Source: an uncultured Oscillospiraceae bacterium (lineage in GTDB: Bacteria > Bacillota > Clostridia > Oscillospirales > Oscillospiraceae). Taken from it: a DNA stretch of 64,000 nt. Position 1 is the first letter of the stretch. Each line of letters starts with the position of its first letter. The position numbers and the translations under genes were made by a program. Under the pieces are notes generated by a model. The model saw only the letters and a list, made by a program, of their open reading frames with translations. It did not search any database and had not been told where the DNA came from. Positions 8,526-16,220 of the stretch are shown piece by piece. Location of the stretch: NCBI GenBank assembly GCA_910585155.1, contig CAJUEC010000001.1, positions 65,948-129,947 on the forward strand, read 5' to 3'.

Positions 8526-8569
8526 ACGGCCTTTTAAAAAATCTTCAGGATTTCTGAAGGGAACCTTTG

Positions 8570-8597
8570 TTGCTATTTCCCGATTTGCCGCTATAAT
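8570..8597 (+). promoter_or_regulatory. Promoter of the VTT protein gene
   Basis: TTGCTA (8570-8575), 16-base spacer, TATAAT (8592-8597). Confidence 0.6.
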
Positions 8598-8633
8598 GGC
8601 CATAGATAAAAAACTGCGGAAGGCTGAGGCATT

Positions 8634-9317
8634 ATGGAAAACAAGACGCTGAAGATTCTCCTCTGGGCGCTGACCATCGCCATTCTGGGCGGCAGCCTGT
8701 GGGCGCTGTATGCCACCGGCTTTTTTGAGGCCGCGGGCTCTCAGGAGCGGCTGGGCGCGTACATCGCCAGGTGCGCCCCCTGGTCCCACCTGGTTTACTT
8801 CGCCATCCAGCTGGCGTCGGTGGTGGTCGCCCCGATTCCCAGCAACATCACCGCCGCCGCGGGGGCCTACCTCTTCGGGCTGTGGCCCGCCTTCCTGCTC
8901 ACCTGGGGGGCGGTGGTCCTGGGCTCCGCCATTGTGTTTACCCTGGCCCGGGCCCTGGGCCAGCGGTTTGTGGGCCAGCTGGTCAGCGAGCGGCTGTCTG
9001 AAAAGTACCTGGACCTCATCCGCCGGAAGCGGGACGTGTTCCTGGCTCTGGCCTTCCTCTTCCCCTTTTTCCCCGACGACATTTTGTGCATTCTGGCGGG
9101 GCTGACCGACATTTCCTTCAAGCGCTTTTTCCTGCTGGTGGTGCTGGGCCGGCCCTGGGGGCTGCTGGTGGCCTGCGCCGTGGGCAGCGCCACTCTGGCC
9201 ATTCCCTGGTGGGGGATGGCCCTGCTGGGGGCCGCCGGGCTGGCGGTATTTCTGCTGGCCATGCGGTATGGCGACCGGCTGGAGGAGGCCGTGCTGCGGC
9301 GGCTGAAGGACGGCTGA
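8634..9317 (+). CDS. TVP38/TMEM64 (VTT, DedA-like) membrane protein
   Basis: The 227-residue integral membrane protein has about five hydrophobic segments. It shows the VTT core: APIPSNITAAAGAYLFG (re-entrant loop with a Pro), WGAVVLGSAIVFTLARALG, and LAFLFPFFPDDILCILAGLT, where the Phe-Pro-Phe-x-Pro-Asp-Asp pattern is typical. The family is linked to lipid scrambling and small-solute or metal movement, and the precise role here is open. It has its own promoter; the next gene is convergent. Confidence 0.9.
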   Translation: MENKTLKILLWALTIAILGGSLWALYATGFFEAAGSQERLGAYIARCAPWSHLVYFAIQLASVVVAPIPSNITAAAGAYLFGLWPAFLLTWGAVVLGSAIVFTLARALGQRFVGQLVSERLSEKYLDLIRRKRDVFLALAFLFPFFPDDILCILAGLTDISFKRFFLLVVLGRPWGLLVACAVGSATLAIPWWGMALLGAAGLAVFLLAMRYGDRLEEAVLRRLKDG

Positions 9318-9322
9318 CACCG

Positions 9323-9838
9323 CTATTCGTACCATTTCAGCACGTCGGTGGTGCCCGCCCGGCGCAGGGCCGCGCAGGACACCAGCATATCCGCCCCCAG
9401 CACAATGAGGGCGGGGGGGCCCAGCCAGGGGGGAATGCGGGACACCAGGGCGGCCGTCAGAGGGTGGACGGCGTACACCAGCACCAGGGACAGCGCCGTC
9501 CAGCAGGCGGAGAACACCGGGCACACCAGCCCGCTCAGGCTGCCCGGCATTCCGGCGTAGTCCCAGAACTCCACCCCCAGGACGAAACGGTAAAACGCCC
9601 CCATGACCAGCTCCGCCGCCGTGGCCGCCAGCCCCCCCGCCAGCGCCACCCACAATGGGGCCCGCGCCAGGGGGGCCAGCCAGACGATCAGGCAGGCCCC
9701 CAGCCCGTACACCGGGCACAGGGGGAGGAGGATCAGGCACTTGCGGTCCCGCTTGGGGTGGCGGATGGCCTGGGCAAAGGCCACCTCCAGCAGAAAGCCC
9801 GCGAAGCTGTAGATGATGAAATACCAGAACCAGCGCAT
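9323..9838 (-). CDS. CmpB-like putative ABC-transporter type IV membrane protein (PF06541 type)
   Basis: The 171-residue protein has five hydrophobic segments and begins MRWFWYFIIYSFAGFLLEVAF, typical of the small Clostridia family annotated as putative ABC-transporter type IV. Family assignment is from the N-terminal pattern and CPVYGLGACLIVW; no function is established. The ATG at 9838 was chosen over an upstream start at 10105, because the extra 89 residues read through a hairpin and the pyrB promoter. The stop faces that of the VTT gene, 5 bases away. Confidence 0.7.
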   Translation of the reverse strand: MRWFWYFIIYSFAGFLLEVAFAQAIRHPKRDRKCLILLPLCPVYGLGACLIVWLAPLARAPLWVALAGGLAATAAELVMGAFYRFVLGVEFWDYAGMPGSLSGLVCPVFSACWTALSLVLVYAVHPLTAALVSRIPPWLGPPALIVLGADMLVSCAALRRAGTTDVLKWYE

Positions 9839-9863
9839 AAAAATCCCCCGCCCAATTTTCTGT

Positions 9864-9897
9864 ATGGCTTCCCGCTCCGAGAGAGGCGGGAAGCCAT
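9864..9897. other. Perfect 12-bp inverted repeat upstream of the CmpB-like gene
   Basis: ATGGCTTCCCGC - TCCGAGAGAG - GCGGGAAGCCAT. It lies in the divergent spacer between the CmpB-like gene and pyrB (9839-10091), in the 5' leader of the minus-strand gene. It could be an operator or an RNA hairpin. Confidence 0.5.
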
Positions 9898-10035
9898 ATT
9901 CTGAAAATAGGATGGGGAAACGGGGGATATTTGATGCAAGGAATTTTTTGCGAGGCTGCTGCAATTTTCCCCCAATTTGCTGTAAAAAACACATGAGGGC
10001 GGTCCAGGCCCCAAAAATTCTGTGGGGTTTTTCAG

Positions 10036-10064
10036 TTGCCCGCCCGGTCGAAGTGTGGTACAAT
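10036..10064 (+). promoter_or_regulatory. Promoter of pyrB
   Basis: TTGCCC (10036-10041), 17-base spacer, TACAAT (10059-10064), 27 bases before the GTG start. Confidence 0.65.
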
Positions 10065-10091
10065 GAGGCGAATTGGAAGGAGGGGAACGCC

Positions 10092-11147
10092 GTGCGCCAT
10101 CTCATTGATTTTGGGGACCTGTCCCGCGCCGAGTGGGATCAGCTGTACGCCAGGGCCCAGCGCATCATGGACGCGCCGGAGGACCATCTGGACGTGTGCC
10201 GGGGCCGGGTGATGGCGTCGCTGTTCTACGAGCCGTCCACCCGCACCAACTTCTCCTTCCAGACCGCCATGCTCCGCCTGGGGGGGCAGGTGTTCGGCTT
10301 TGCCGACCCCAACTCCTCCTCGGTGGCCAAGGGGGAGACGCTGAAGGACACAGTCAAAATGGTGTCGGGCTACGCCGACGTCATCGTCATGCGCACCCCC
10401 TGGGAGGGGGCGGCCAAGGCGGCGTCGCTGTACGCCGACGTGCCGGTGATCAACGCCGGGGACGGCGGACACATGCACCCCACCCAGACCACGGCGGATT
10501 TAACCACCATCACCCGCCTGCGGGGGGCGGTGGACGGGCTGAGCGTGGGGCTGTGCGGCGATTTGAAAAACGGCCGGACGGTCCACTCCCTCATCAAGGC
10601 GCTGGCCAAATTTGAGAATATCCGCTTCTTCCTCATCGCCCCCCGGGACCTGGCGGTGCCGGAGTACCTGCGTCAGTTCATGCGGGAGCGGAAGATGCCC
10701 TTCATCGAGGTGTCCGGCCTGGAGCCGGTGATTCCCCAGCTGGACGTGCTGTACATGACCCGCATCCAGCGGGAGCGGTTTATTGATCCCCTGGAATACG
10801 AGCGCAACAAGGGCATCTACGTCCTCACGCGGTCCAAGCTGAGCCGGGCGAGGGAAAACCTGCTGGTGATGCACCCCCTGCCCCGGGTGGACGAGATCGC
10901 CGTGGACGTGGACGACGACCCCCGGGCGGTGTACTTCCAGCAGGCCCGGTACGGCATGTTCGCCCGGATGGCCCTGCTGGCCGACCTGGCCAACCAGCCC
11001 CGCCAGGCCCCCGGCCCGGTGGAGATCGGCCATGGCCCGGTGTGCCGCAATCCCCGGTGCATCACCCAGACGGAGGGCTATCTGCCCCCCTTGGTCAAGG
11101 AGAACGGGGGCGTACCCTGCTGTGCCTTCTGCGACGCGCCCCTGTAA
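10092..11147 (+). CDS. pyrB: Aspartate carbamoyltransferase with C-terminal zinc-ribbon tail
   Basis: The enzyme joins carbamoyl phosphate and aspartate in pyrimidine synthesis. The carbamoyl-phosphate loop YEPSTRTNFSF, the SSVAKGETLKDTV segment, HMHPTQTTADL and the aspartate-side MHPLPRVDEI identify ATCase rather than ornithine carbamoyltransferase. The product is 351 residues, about 40 longer than a typical PyrB. The extra tail carries Cys318-x4-Cys323-x20-Cys344-x2-Cys347, close to the zinc domain of the regulatory chain PyrI (CX4C-X23-CX2C in E. coli as I recall it), including the shared Asn-Pro-x-Cys-Ile-Thr wording. The start is GTG at 10092, with GGAGGGG upstream. No separate pyrI is in the window. 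Confidence 0.92.
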   Translation: MRHLIDFGDLSRAEWDQLYARAQRIMDAPEDHLDVCRGRVMASLFYEPSTRTNFSFQTAMLRLGGQVFGFADPNSSSVAKGETLKDTVKMVSGYADVIVMRTPWEGAAKAASLYADVPVINAGDGGHMHPTQTTADLTTITRLRGAVDGLSVGLCGDLKNGRTVHSLIKALAKFENIRFFLIAPRDLAVPEYLRQFMRERKMPFIEVSGLEPVIPQLDVLYMTRIQRERFIDPLEYERNKGIYVLTRSKLSRARENLLVMHPLPRVDEIAVDVDDDPRAVYFQQARYGMFARMALLADLANQPRQAPGPVEIGHGPVCRNPRCITQTEGYLPPLVKENGGVPCCAFCDAPL

Positions 11148-11189
11148 AGCGGTTTCGTAAGGTTTTTTCGAGTTCTCGCCAGAAGGGGA

Positions 11190-11218
11190 TTGACAAGGGC
11201 GAAGTTTTATGCTATCCT
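11190..11218 (+). promoter_or_regulatory. Promoter of the tRNA operon
   Basis: TTGACA (11190-11195), 17-base spacer, TATCCT (11213-11218), 33 bases before tRNA-Gly. Confidence 0.8.
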
Positions 11219-11251
11219 ATCCAGGCTGATATTTGCAGACCGCCCACTTAT

Positions 11252-11325
11252 GCGGGTGTAGTTCAATGGTAGAATCCCAGCCTTCCAAGCTGGTCGCGTG
11301 GGTTCGATTCCCATCACCCGCTCCA
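11252..11325 (+). tRNA. tRNA-Gly (TCC)
   Basis: Cloverleaf with GCGGGTG / CACCCGC acceptor, anticodon loop CTTCCAA between CCAGC and GCTGG, TTCGATTC T-loop and encoded CCA. It is the first gene of the tRNA operon. Confidence 0.96.
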
Positions 11326-11329
11326 CGTC

Positions 11330-11357
11330 GGCGCAAGCTGCGTATCGCTCGCTCCCC
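11330..11357 (+). repeat. tRNA-spacer direct repeat, copy 1
   Basis: GGCGCAAGCTGCGTATCGCTCGCTCC, matching a copy at about 11563-11590 (GGCGCGAGCTGCGTGTCGCTCGCTCC). Each copy stands just after a tRNA gene. Confidence 0.6.
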
Positions 11358-11482
11358 TTTGGGCGGGAGAGCTCGTTCACTCCGCCGTGCCTTCTCTCCC
11401 CGCCCAAGCGAGGGGCGTTTTCTCGGGAGGCATATGGGTACTTGTGGAGCAGGGACTGAGGGGACCGCGAAGCGCCCAATAT

Positions 11483-11559
<77 letters not shown>

Positions 11560-11562
11560 GTG

Positions 11563-11590
11563 CTGGCGCGAGCTGCGTGTCGCTCGCTCC
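11563..11590 (+). repeat. tRNA-spacer direct repeat, copy 2
   Basis: Second copy of the module at 11330-11357, differing at two or three bases. Confidence 0.6.
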
Positions 11591-11596
11591 GCTGCG

Positions 11597-11640
11597 CCTC
11601 CTTTCCCCACGAAGCCTGAGAACGGCTTCGCGGGGGCCCC
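11597..11640 (+). repeat. Palindromic tRNA-spacer element, copy 1
   Basis: CCTCCTTTCCCCAC then GAAGCC - TGAGAAC - GGCTTC then GCGGGGGCCCC. It folds into a hairpin of about 12 bp and recurs at 11951 and 12291. Confidence 0.65.
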
Positions 11641-11678
11641 TGTTCAAAGCGGTTTTGTCAGGTCCTTCAATTTCATAT

Positions 11679-11755
11679 GGTGGGTATAGCTCAGCTGGCA
11701 GAGCACCGGATTGTGGTTCCGGGTGTCGTGGGTTCGAGCCCCATTACCCACCCCA
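11679..11755 (+). tRNA. tRNA-His (GTG)
   Basis: Acceptor GTGGGTA / TACCCAC with an extra 5' G opposite C as expected for tRNA-His. Anticodon loop TTGTGGT between CCGGA and TCCGG; encoded CCA. Confidence 0.95.
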
Positions 11756-11809
11756 TACCGTGGCTGAGGGCCGGAGCGTCCGCTCCGGCCCTCGCCTCAC
11801 CTTTTATAT

Positions 11810-11884
11810 TGGGGTGTAGCCAAGTGGTAAGGCACGGGACTTTGACTCCCGCATTCGCTGGTTCGAGTCCAGCCATCCCAGCCA
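11810..11884 (+). tRNA. tRNA-Gln (TTG)
   Basis: Acceptor TGGGGTG / CATCCCA, anticodon loop CTTTGAC between CGGGA and TCCCG, encoded CCA. The T-first acceptor is usual for tRNA-Gln. Confidence 0.95.
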
Positions 11885-11950
11885 CGTCGGAAGGGATTGC
11901 GCTATGTTCCGTCCCCGTCTGCGGCGAGGACTCCACCCGCTCCATCCCTT

Positions 11951-11995
11951 CCTCCTCTCCCCACAACGCCTGAAGGGCGGCTTTGCGGGGGCCCC
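11951..11995 (+). repeat. Palindromic tRNA-spacer element, copy 2
   Basis: CCTCCTCTCCCCACAACGCC - TGAAG - GGCGGCTTTGCGGGGGCC. It is the same element as at 11597 and 12291, with a less perfect stem. Confidence 0.6.
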
Positions 11996-12145
11996 GGTTA
12001 AGGGCAAAGTCCGTTCAGCTTGGACGCCCTGCGGGCATCCTTCACCCCAGTTCCTTACCCCTCCTCACCCCAGGCTGCTGAAGGACGGCGGCCCGGGGGA
12101 CGTTTGGGGGAGGGCCTGCCCGGTGTTTTGCAGAATTTCATATCC

Positions 12146-12221
12146 GACCCAGTAGCTCAGTTGGTAGAGCAACGCCCTTTTAAGGCGAAGGTCCGGGGTT
12201 CGAGTCCCCGCTGGGTCACCA
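12146..12221 (+). tRNA. tRNA-Lys (TTT)
   Basis: Acceptor GACCCAG / CTGGGTC, anticodon loop CTTTTAA between CGCC and GGCG, encoded CCA. It is the last gene of the tRNA operon. Confidence 0.96.
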
Positions 12222-12261
12222 AGTCGGGGCAAGCTATGGACCGCTTGCCCCGACTTTTTTC
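12222..12261 (+). terminator. Terminator of the tRNA operon
   Basis: AGTCGGGGCAAGC - TATGGACC - GCTTGCCCCGACT followed by TTTTTT: a strong 13-bp stem starting directly at the tRNA-Lys CCA end. Confidence 0.9.
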
Positions 12262-12290
12262 AGAAGTCAGGGCGCGCTCACTCCGCTGCC

Positions 12291-12333
12291 CCTCCTTTCC
12301 CCACAAAGCCAGAGGGCGGCTTTGCGGGGGCCC
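12291..12333 (+). repeat. Palindromic tRNA-spacer element, copy 3
   Basis: CCTCCTTTCCCCACAAAGCC - AGAGGGC - GGCTTTGCGGGG. The stem CCCCACAAAGCC / GGCTTTGCGGGG has one mismatch. It lies beyond the tRNA terminator, so the element is not tied to the tRNA transcript. Confidence 0.65.
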
Positions 12334-12419
12334 ATTGAATCGCGCCACAGCAAACATCGCAACACTTGCGGCGGTTTTTATAAAAATCACCACCCCATCC
12401 GCTGAAAATAACCGTGGAC

Positions 12420-12442
12420 AGACGCCGGCGGGCGTCTTTTTC
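12420..12442 (+). terminator. Small hairpin with T-run in the spacer before the PTS cluster
   Basis: AGACGCC - GGCG - GGCGTCT followed by TTTTT. No gene is recognised between the tRNA terminator and this hairpin (12262-12419), so a short untranslated transcript cannot be excluded. Nothing else is recognised up to the inverted repeat at 12618. Confidence 0.45.
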
Positions 12443-12617
12443 ATACCCTGCGGCAGAAGGGGCGGTACCCGATTTTGGGTGCCGGCCTTTTTGTTTTCTC
12501 CAAAGTACGGAGATGAGGTGGGCCGGCCCCTCCAAAATGCACAACTTTTGCAGGATATTCCCGGGAAAGAATAGGCACTACCACGAAGAGGATTTCGTTG
12601 ATATACTTGGGACATCA

Positions 12618-12631
12618 GCCACAAAAGTGGC
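12618..12631. promoter_or_regulatory. GCCAC-AAAA-GTGGC inverted repeat before the IIC gene
   Basis: A perfect 5-bp inverted repeat with a 4-base spacer lies 22 bases before the IIC start, partly ahead of the GTGGAGGTG ribosome site. It could be an operator for the PRD regulator at 18366 or an RNA hairpin. A second imperfect repeat, ACGAA-5-TTCGT, lies just upstream near 12582-12597. Confidence 0.35.
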
Positions 12632-12652
12632 AAAAAACGTGGAGGTGTTTGT

Positions 12653-13912
12653 ATGGAAGTCCTGAAAAGTGCGCTGAACTGGTACGCCGCACTGCCGTCT
12701 ACAGTCATGATCATGATCGGTATCTTCCTTGTAGGCATTGTGCTGGCCCGGCTTAAGGTATTGAACGCCCTGAAGTCTTCAATTTACGTCGCCGCCGGCA
12801 TGATCGGGCTGAGCACAATGACGGGCATGTTTGCCGGGGCGGTCGCCCCGGTGCTGACCAGCGTGATCAGCGCCACCGGCCTAAAGCTGGATGTGATCGA
12901 CCTGGGCATCGGCTCCTTCCAGTCGTCGGTGGCGTTTCCTCTGAGCTTTTACGCCATCCTGCTCCCCATCGGCCTGGGCGTCAACCTCCTGCTGATTTTT
13001 GCCAAGCTGACCAACACCTTTGATGTGGACATTTTCAACTATTTTGTGTGGTCCCTCTCCTCCGGCTTTGTGTTTGTGAAGACCCAGAACCTGCTGCTGG
13101 CCATCCTGGCCTTCGTGGTCACCGAGATCGTCAGCCTGAAGCTGGCCGACCTGACCGCCCCCGCCATTGCCGAGGCCTATGGCCTGGAGGGCGTGTCCAT
13201 CCCCCACGGAAACACCATCGTCTTTGCCCCCGTCGGCATTCTGGTCAACTGGGTGGTGGAGAAGATCCCCGGTCTGCGGAACATCAACTGGAGCCCCGAG
13301 AAAATCGAAGAGCGGTTCGGCGGCCTGGTTCAGCCCTCCACCATCGGCTTTGTGATGGGCGTGGTGCTGGGCATCGTGGGCAGACAGCCCTTTGGAAGCA
13401 CCGTCTCCCTGGGCCTGACTGCGGCCGCGTTTATGATTATTTTCCCCAAGGTGCTCGGCATTCTCATCGAGGGCATTCAGCCTGTGGCCGACGGGATGCG
13501 CGCGGTTACGGAAAAGCACCTGAACCGAAAGCTGTACATCGGCCTTGACGGCGCCATTCTGGTGGGTATGCCCGACGTGATGGCCACCGGTATCCTTCTG
13601 GTCCCTGTGGTTCTGCTGCTGGCCTTCATCCTGCCCGGCAACCGGGTGCTGCCCATGGCGGATCTGGCCATTGCCTGCCCCTTCCTGGTCGCCGCCTGCC
13701 TGCCCTACTGCAAGAAGAATATTTTCCGGGGCTTCCTCTCCGGCATTATCGTCTTTGTCATCGCGCTGTATGTGTGTACGGCCACCGCCGACTCCTATAC
13801 CGCCGTGGCCGCCATGAACGGGATGGCGTTTGAGTCCACCAGCACCTCGCTGGGCGGGTCCTCCACCTGGGTGAGCTGGCTGGTCTCCCTTGTGTTCGGC
13901 ATATTCGGCTGA
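12653..13912 (+). CDS. PTS galactitol-family EIIC permease
   Basis: This is the membrane channel of a phosphotransferase system that imports and phosphorylates a small polyol- or sugar-like solute. The 419-residue, highly hydrophobic protein has about ten helices and family segments LARLKVLNALKSSIYVAAG, SFQSSVAFPLSFYAI, and GVSIPHGNTIVFAPVG near residues 180-195. The length matches GatC. Ribosome site GTGGAGGTG. It heads the unusual cluster with IIB, IIA, TrpB- and TrpA-like proteins, a regulator, HPr and EI. The galactitol label gives the fold family only; gatD- or tagatose-pathway genes are absent, so the substrate is probably different. Confidence 0.92.
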   Translation: MEVLKSALNWYAALPSTVMIMIGIFLVGIVLARLKVLNALKSSIYVAAGMIGLSTMTGMFAGAVAPVLTSVISATGLKLDVIDLGIGSFQSSVAFPLSFYAILLPIGLGVNLLLIFAKLTNTFDVDIFNYFVWSLSSGFVFVKTQNLLLAILAFVVTEIVSLKLADLTAPAIAEAYGLEGVSIPHGNTIVFAPVGILVNWVVEKIPGLRNINWSPEKIEERFGGLVQPSTIGFVMGVVLGIVGRQPFGSTVSLGLTAAAFMIIFPKVLGILIEGIQPVADGMRAVTEKHLNRKLYIGLDGAILVGMPDVMATGILLVPVVLLLAFILPGNRVLPMADLAIACPFLVAACLPYCKKNIFRGFLSGIIVFVIALYVCTATADSYTAVAAMNGMAFESTSTSLGGSSTWVSWLVSLVFGIFG

Positions 13913-13951
13913 TTTGACCCGCGATTTGCAAGCGTCATTTGGAAAATAGAG

Positions 13952-13988
13952 GCGGTGCCAAGGCCGCGGACTGCGGAGCTGGCACCGC
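13952..13988 (+). other. Intergenic stem-loop between IIC and IIB
   Basis: GCGGTGCCA and TGGCACCGC form a perfect 9-bp outer stem, with CCGCGGACTGCGG able to pair inside. There is no T-run, so it is more likely an mRNA stability or processing element that sets the ratio of IIC to the downstream products. Confidence 0.55.
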
Positions 13989-14012
13989 GCGAGTGGAAAG
14001 GAGCGCTAATTG

Positions 14013-14300
14013 ATGTCAAAATTTATTCTTGTAGCCTGTGGCACCGGGGGCGTCACGTCCAAAAATATCGCCATGAAGATTGAGCAGTTTTTGAAGAAAA
14101 AGGGCATTGACTGCCGGGCGGATACCTGCAAGGTTGTGGAGGTGCGCGCCAAGGTGGAGGCCCTCAAGCCTGATCTGGTGGCCTCCGCCACCAAGCTGCC
14201 TGAGGTGAGCGCGCCTGCCGTCTCCGCCGCCGCGCTGCTGACCGGCGTGGGGGTGGACAAGGTCTACCATGAAATCTATGAGATCCTGACCCGGGAGTAG
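14013..14300 (+). CDS. PTS galactitol-family EIIB
   Basis: The 95-residue cytoplasmic phosphocarrier passes phosphate from IIA to the incoming substrate. The N-terminal phospho-cysteine loop is ILVACGTGGVTSKNIA with Cys9, the position used in GatB. The rest has the expected alpha/beta pattern. The ATG at 14013 was preferred to an in-frame TTG one codon earlier, because GGAAAGGAG is well spaced. It follows the IIC gene after a 100-base gap that holds a stem-loop. Confidence 0.92.
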   Translation: MSKFILVACGTGGVTSKNIAMKIEQFLKKKGIDCRADTCKVVEVRAKVEALKPDLVASATKLPEVSAPAVSAAALLTGVGVDKVYHEIYEILTRE

Positions 14301-14340
14301 ACGGGCCGCCCCTGTCGAGATAAAAGGAGGAATACATATT

Positions 14341-15345
14341 ATGGAGTACTGCGGGGATTTGTGGTATGGGGCCTATGGGGGCTGCTTCATTGCGGACGCG
14401 TTTACGCTGGCCTGTGACCGCAGCTTCGCGGCCTTTGAGGCCGCCGCGGCTGACCCGGCCTTCCTGGCGGAGTACGAGGCCCTTCGGCGCGCCTTTCCCC
14501 AGCCGGCGCCCCGGCTTGAATCGGACGGCCCCAATGGCGCCTGCCTGTGCTGGGTGCCGGAAAATTACGGCGCCCTTCTGGGGACCCTTCTGCTGTCCAA
14601 GCGGCTGGGCAGGGAGGCGGTGTGCGGCGCCCGCTACGCGGATGAGGCGCTGCTGTGCGCCCAGGCAGGCGCGTATCTGGGGGTAAAGCTTCACCTGTTC
14701 CTGGGGCGGGGCCCGGGGGGGCTGCGCACCCTGACAGAGCAGCTGGAGCTCCTGGGGGTCAGCTATGATGTGAATATGTGCGCGGAGCTGTTCGACCTGC
14801 CGGAGATGTACGCCTTCCAGGCCTGGGTCTCCGAGCCTGAGCGCAGGCAGCTGGTCAACTGCCGCAGCAATGTGGGGGCCTTCCCCCAGACCAATATTGC
14901 CGGAGCCTTCGCCGCCCTGGAGGCCAAGGCGCTGGTGGAGCAGGCCGCGGCCAGCTTGGGCCGCCTGGACCGGGTGGTGATTCCCGCGGTCAGCGGCTCC
15001 TATGCCCTGGCGGTGGCGGAAAACCTGCCCCAGGACTGCGCCTGCGTCTGTGTGGAGTGTGACACCCAGCCCGACCTGACGGAGGAATTGGACAGCTACT
15101 GCGGCGCCTTCACCCGGGTGATGCGCAACCGCACCGTGGATCGAGTCCTGGCGCCCCGGCTGATGAAGCTGGTGGACGACGGCAGGGTCCGGCGGGTCCT
15201 GGTCGAGCCCGGGGAGGCGGTAAAGGCGGGCCGGGCGGGGATATCCCTGCAAAGCATGGCCGCCCTGCGGTATTGTGGGGACAGGCCGGAGGCGGGGACC
15301 ACCCTTTGCCTGATCCGGGCGGCGCGATGGGGGGCGGCCACATGA
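14341..15345 (+). CDS. TrpB-like protein lacking the PLP lysine
   Basis: The 334-residue protein aligns by eye with tryptophan synthase beta: YGAYGGCFIADAF and DPAFLAEYEALRRAF match the TrpB N-terminus; LLLSKRLGR matches the helix after the active site; VGAFPQTNIAGAFAALEAK and VVIPAVSGSYALAVAEN match the later core. No lysine occurs before Lys87, and that residue falls in the SKR helix, so the PLP Schiff-base lysine of the H-K-T-N motif is absent. The GAGQHG and GGGSN cofactor motifs are also lost, and about 60 residues are missing overall. It is likely non-catalytic or a different enzyme. Its stop overlaps the next ATG (ATGA), so the two are translationally coupled. Confidence 0.75.
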   Translation: MEYCGDLWYGAYGGCFIADAFTLACDRSFAAFEAAAADPAFLAEYEALRRAFPQPAPRLESDGPNGACLCWVPENYGALLGTLLLSKRLGREAVCGARYADEALLCAQAGAYLGVKLHLFLGRGPGGLRTLTEQLELLGVSYDVNMCAELFDLPEMYAFQAWVSEPERRQLVNCRSNVGAFPQTNIAGAFAALEAKALVEQAAASLGRLDRVVIPAVSGSYALAVAENLPQDCACVCVECDTQPDLTEELDSYCGAFTRVMRNRTVDRVLAPRLMKLVDDGRVRRVLVEPGEAVKAGRAGISLQSMAALRYCGDRPEAGTTLCLIRAARWGAAT

Positions 15346-16220
15346 GCAACCGCATCGACAAAGCCATCGCCCGGGCCCAGGCGGAGGGCCGGGTGGCGTT
15401 CATCGGGCTGGTGCCAATCGACCCGGACTCCATGGAGCGGACGAGGGCGGTGGCCGACATGATGATCGCCTCCGGCGTGGACATCGTGATGGTCCACATT
15501 CCAAACTGGATGCCTTGGATGGAGGGGGGCGTCCTCCAGCTGGCGGCCCGGGCCCCCAGAAACGCGGGGGTCACCCGGGAGCAGATCTTTGCCTTCATCA
15601 AGCAGCTGCGGGCCGCCTATCCGGAGGTTCCGCTCATCGATATGACCCTCTATGACACGGCGGCCACGATGGGCCAGGGCCGGTTCCTACAGCTGTCGGC
15701 AGAGGCGGACGTGGATGGGTTCGACCTGCCCAACTACCCCCTGATCAGAACTGGGGACAGGTTTGGCCTCTATCAGTACTGCCTGGAGCATGACCGCCGC
15801 CTGATTCTGGCGATTTCCTACGAGCTGGCCACTGCCCCGGAGGGCACCCCGGAGTATGAGATGCTCTGCGAGATGGCCCGGCGGGCCCGGGGCTTCGCCT
15901 TTGTGATGAACGCCCCCGGCGGGCAGTCCGGCTCCTCGGTGAAGCTCACCCGCCGGGAGCTCGCAGACGCCGTCTCCCGGGTGAAGGCGGTCATGGCCCA
16001 GGAGGGGAACGACCGGTGCACCGTGTCCATCGTCTGCGGAATTTCCAGCCGGGAGGATGTGGAGAAGGTGAAGCGCTCCGGCGCGGCCTCCTTCATGATT
16101 GGAAGCGCCTATGTAAAATATTTGCAGGAGGGCCGTCCCCTGGAGGAGGTCTCCCAGTACCTCAAGGGCATCCGGGCCATGTGCGCGTACGGGGAGGGGA
16201 CGGGAAATGAATCCGATTGA
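15342..16220 (+). CDS. TrpA-like TIM-barrel protein 1, altered active site
   Basis: The 292-residue product resembles tryptophan synthase alpha: AVADMMIASGVDIVMVHIP, a DLPNYPL segment where TrpA has the VADVP strand, and phosphate-site-like CGISSREDVEKV and IGSAYVKYL near the C-terminus. Where TrpA has the catalytic Glu of LELGVPFSDP and Asp of ADGP, this protein reads Met50 and Glu61 within HIPNWMPWMEGG. It therefore should not carry out the normal indole-glycerol-phosphate cleavage. It shares the I-P-x3-P-W-M signature with the next gene, which it overlaps by 14 bases. Probable partner of the TrpB-like protein; the true reaction is unknown. Confidence 0.75.
   Translation: MSNRIDKAIARAQAEGRVAFIGLVPIDPDSMERTRAVADMMIASGVDIVMVHIPNWMPWMEGGVLQLAARAPRNAGVTREQIFAFIKQLRAAYPEVPLIDMTLYDTAATMGQGRFLQLSAEADVDGFDLPNYPLIRTGDRFGLYQYCLEHDRRLILAISYELATAPEGTPEYEMLCEMARRARGFAFVMNAPGGQSGSSVKLTRRELADAVSRVKAVMAQEGNDRCTVSIVCGISSREDVEKVKRSGAASFMIGSAYVKYLQEGRPLEEVSQYLKGIRAMCAYGEGTGNESD

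Noticed and set aside
10500..11033. Antisense frame over pyrB
   Set aside because: It is a shadow of the pyrB codons with no start signals.
12653..14300. Galactitol as the transported substrate
   Set aside because: Only the transporter fold matches GatBC. No galactitol-phosphate dehydrogenase, tagatose kinase or tagatose-bisphosphate aldolase is in the cluster.
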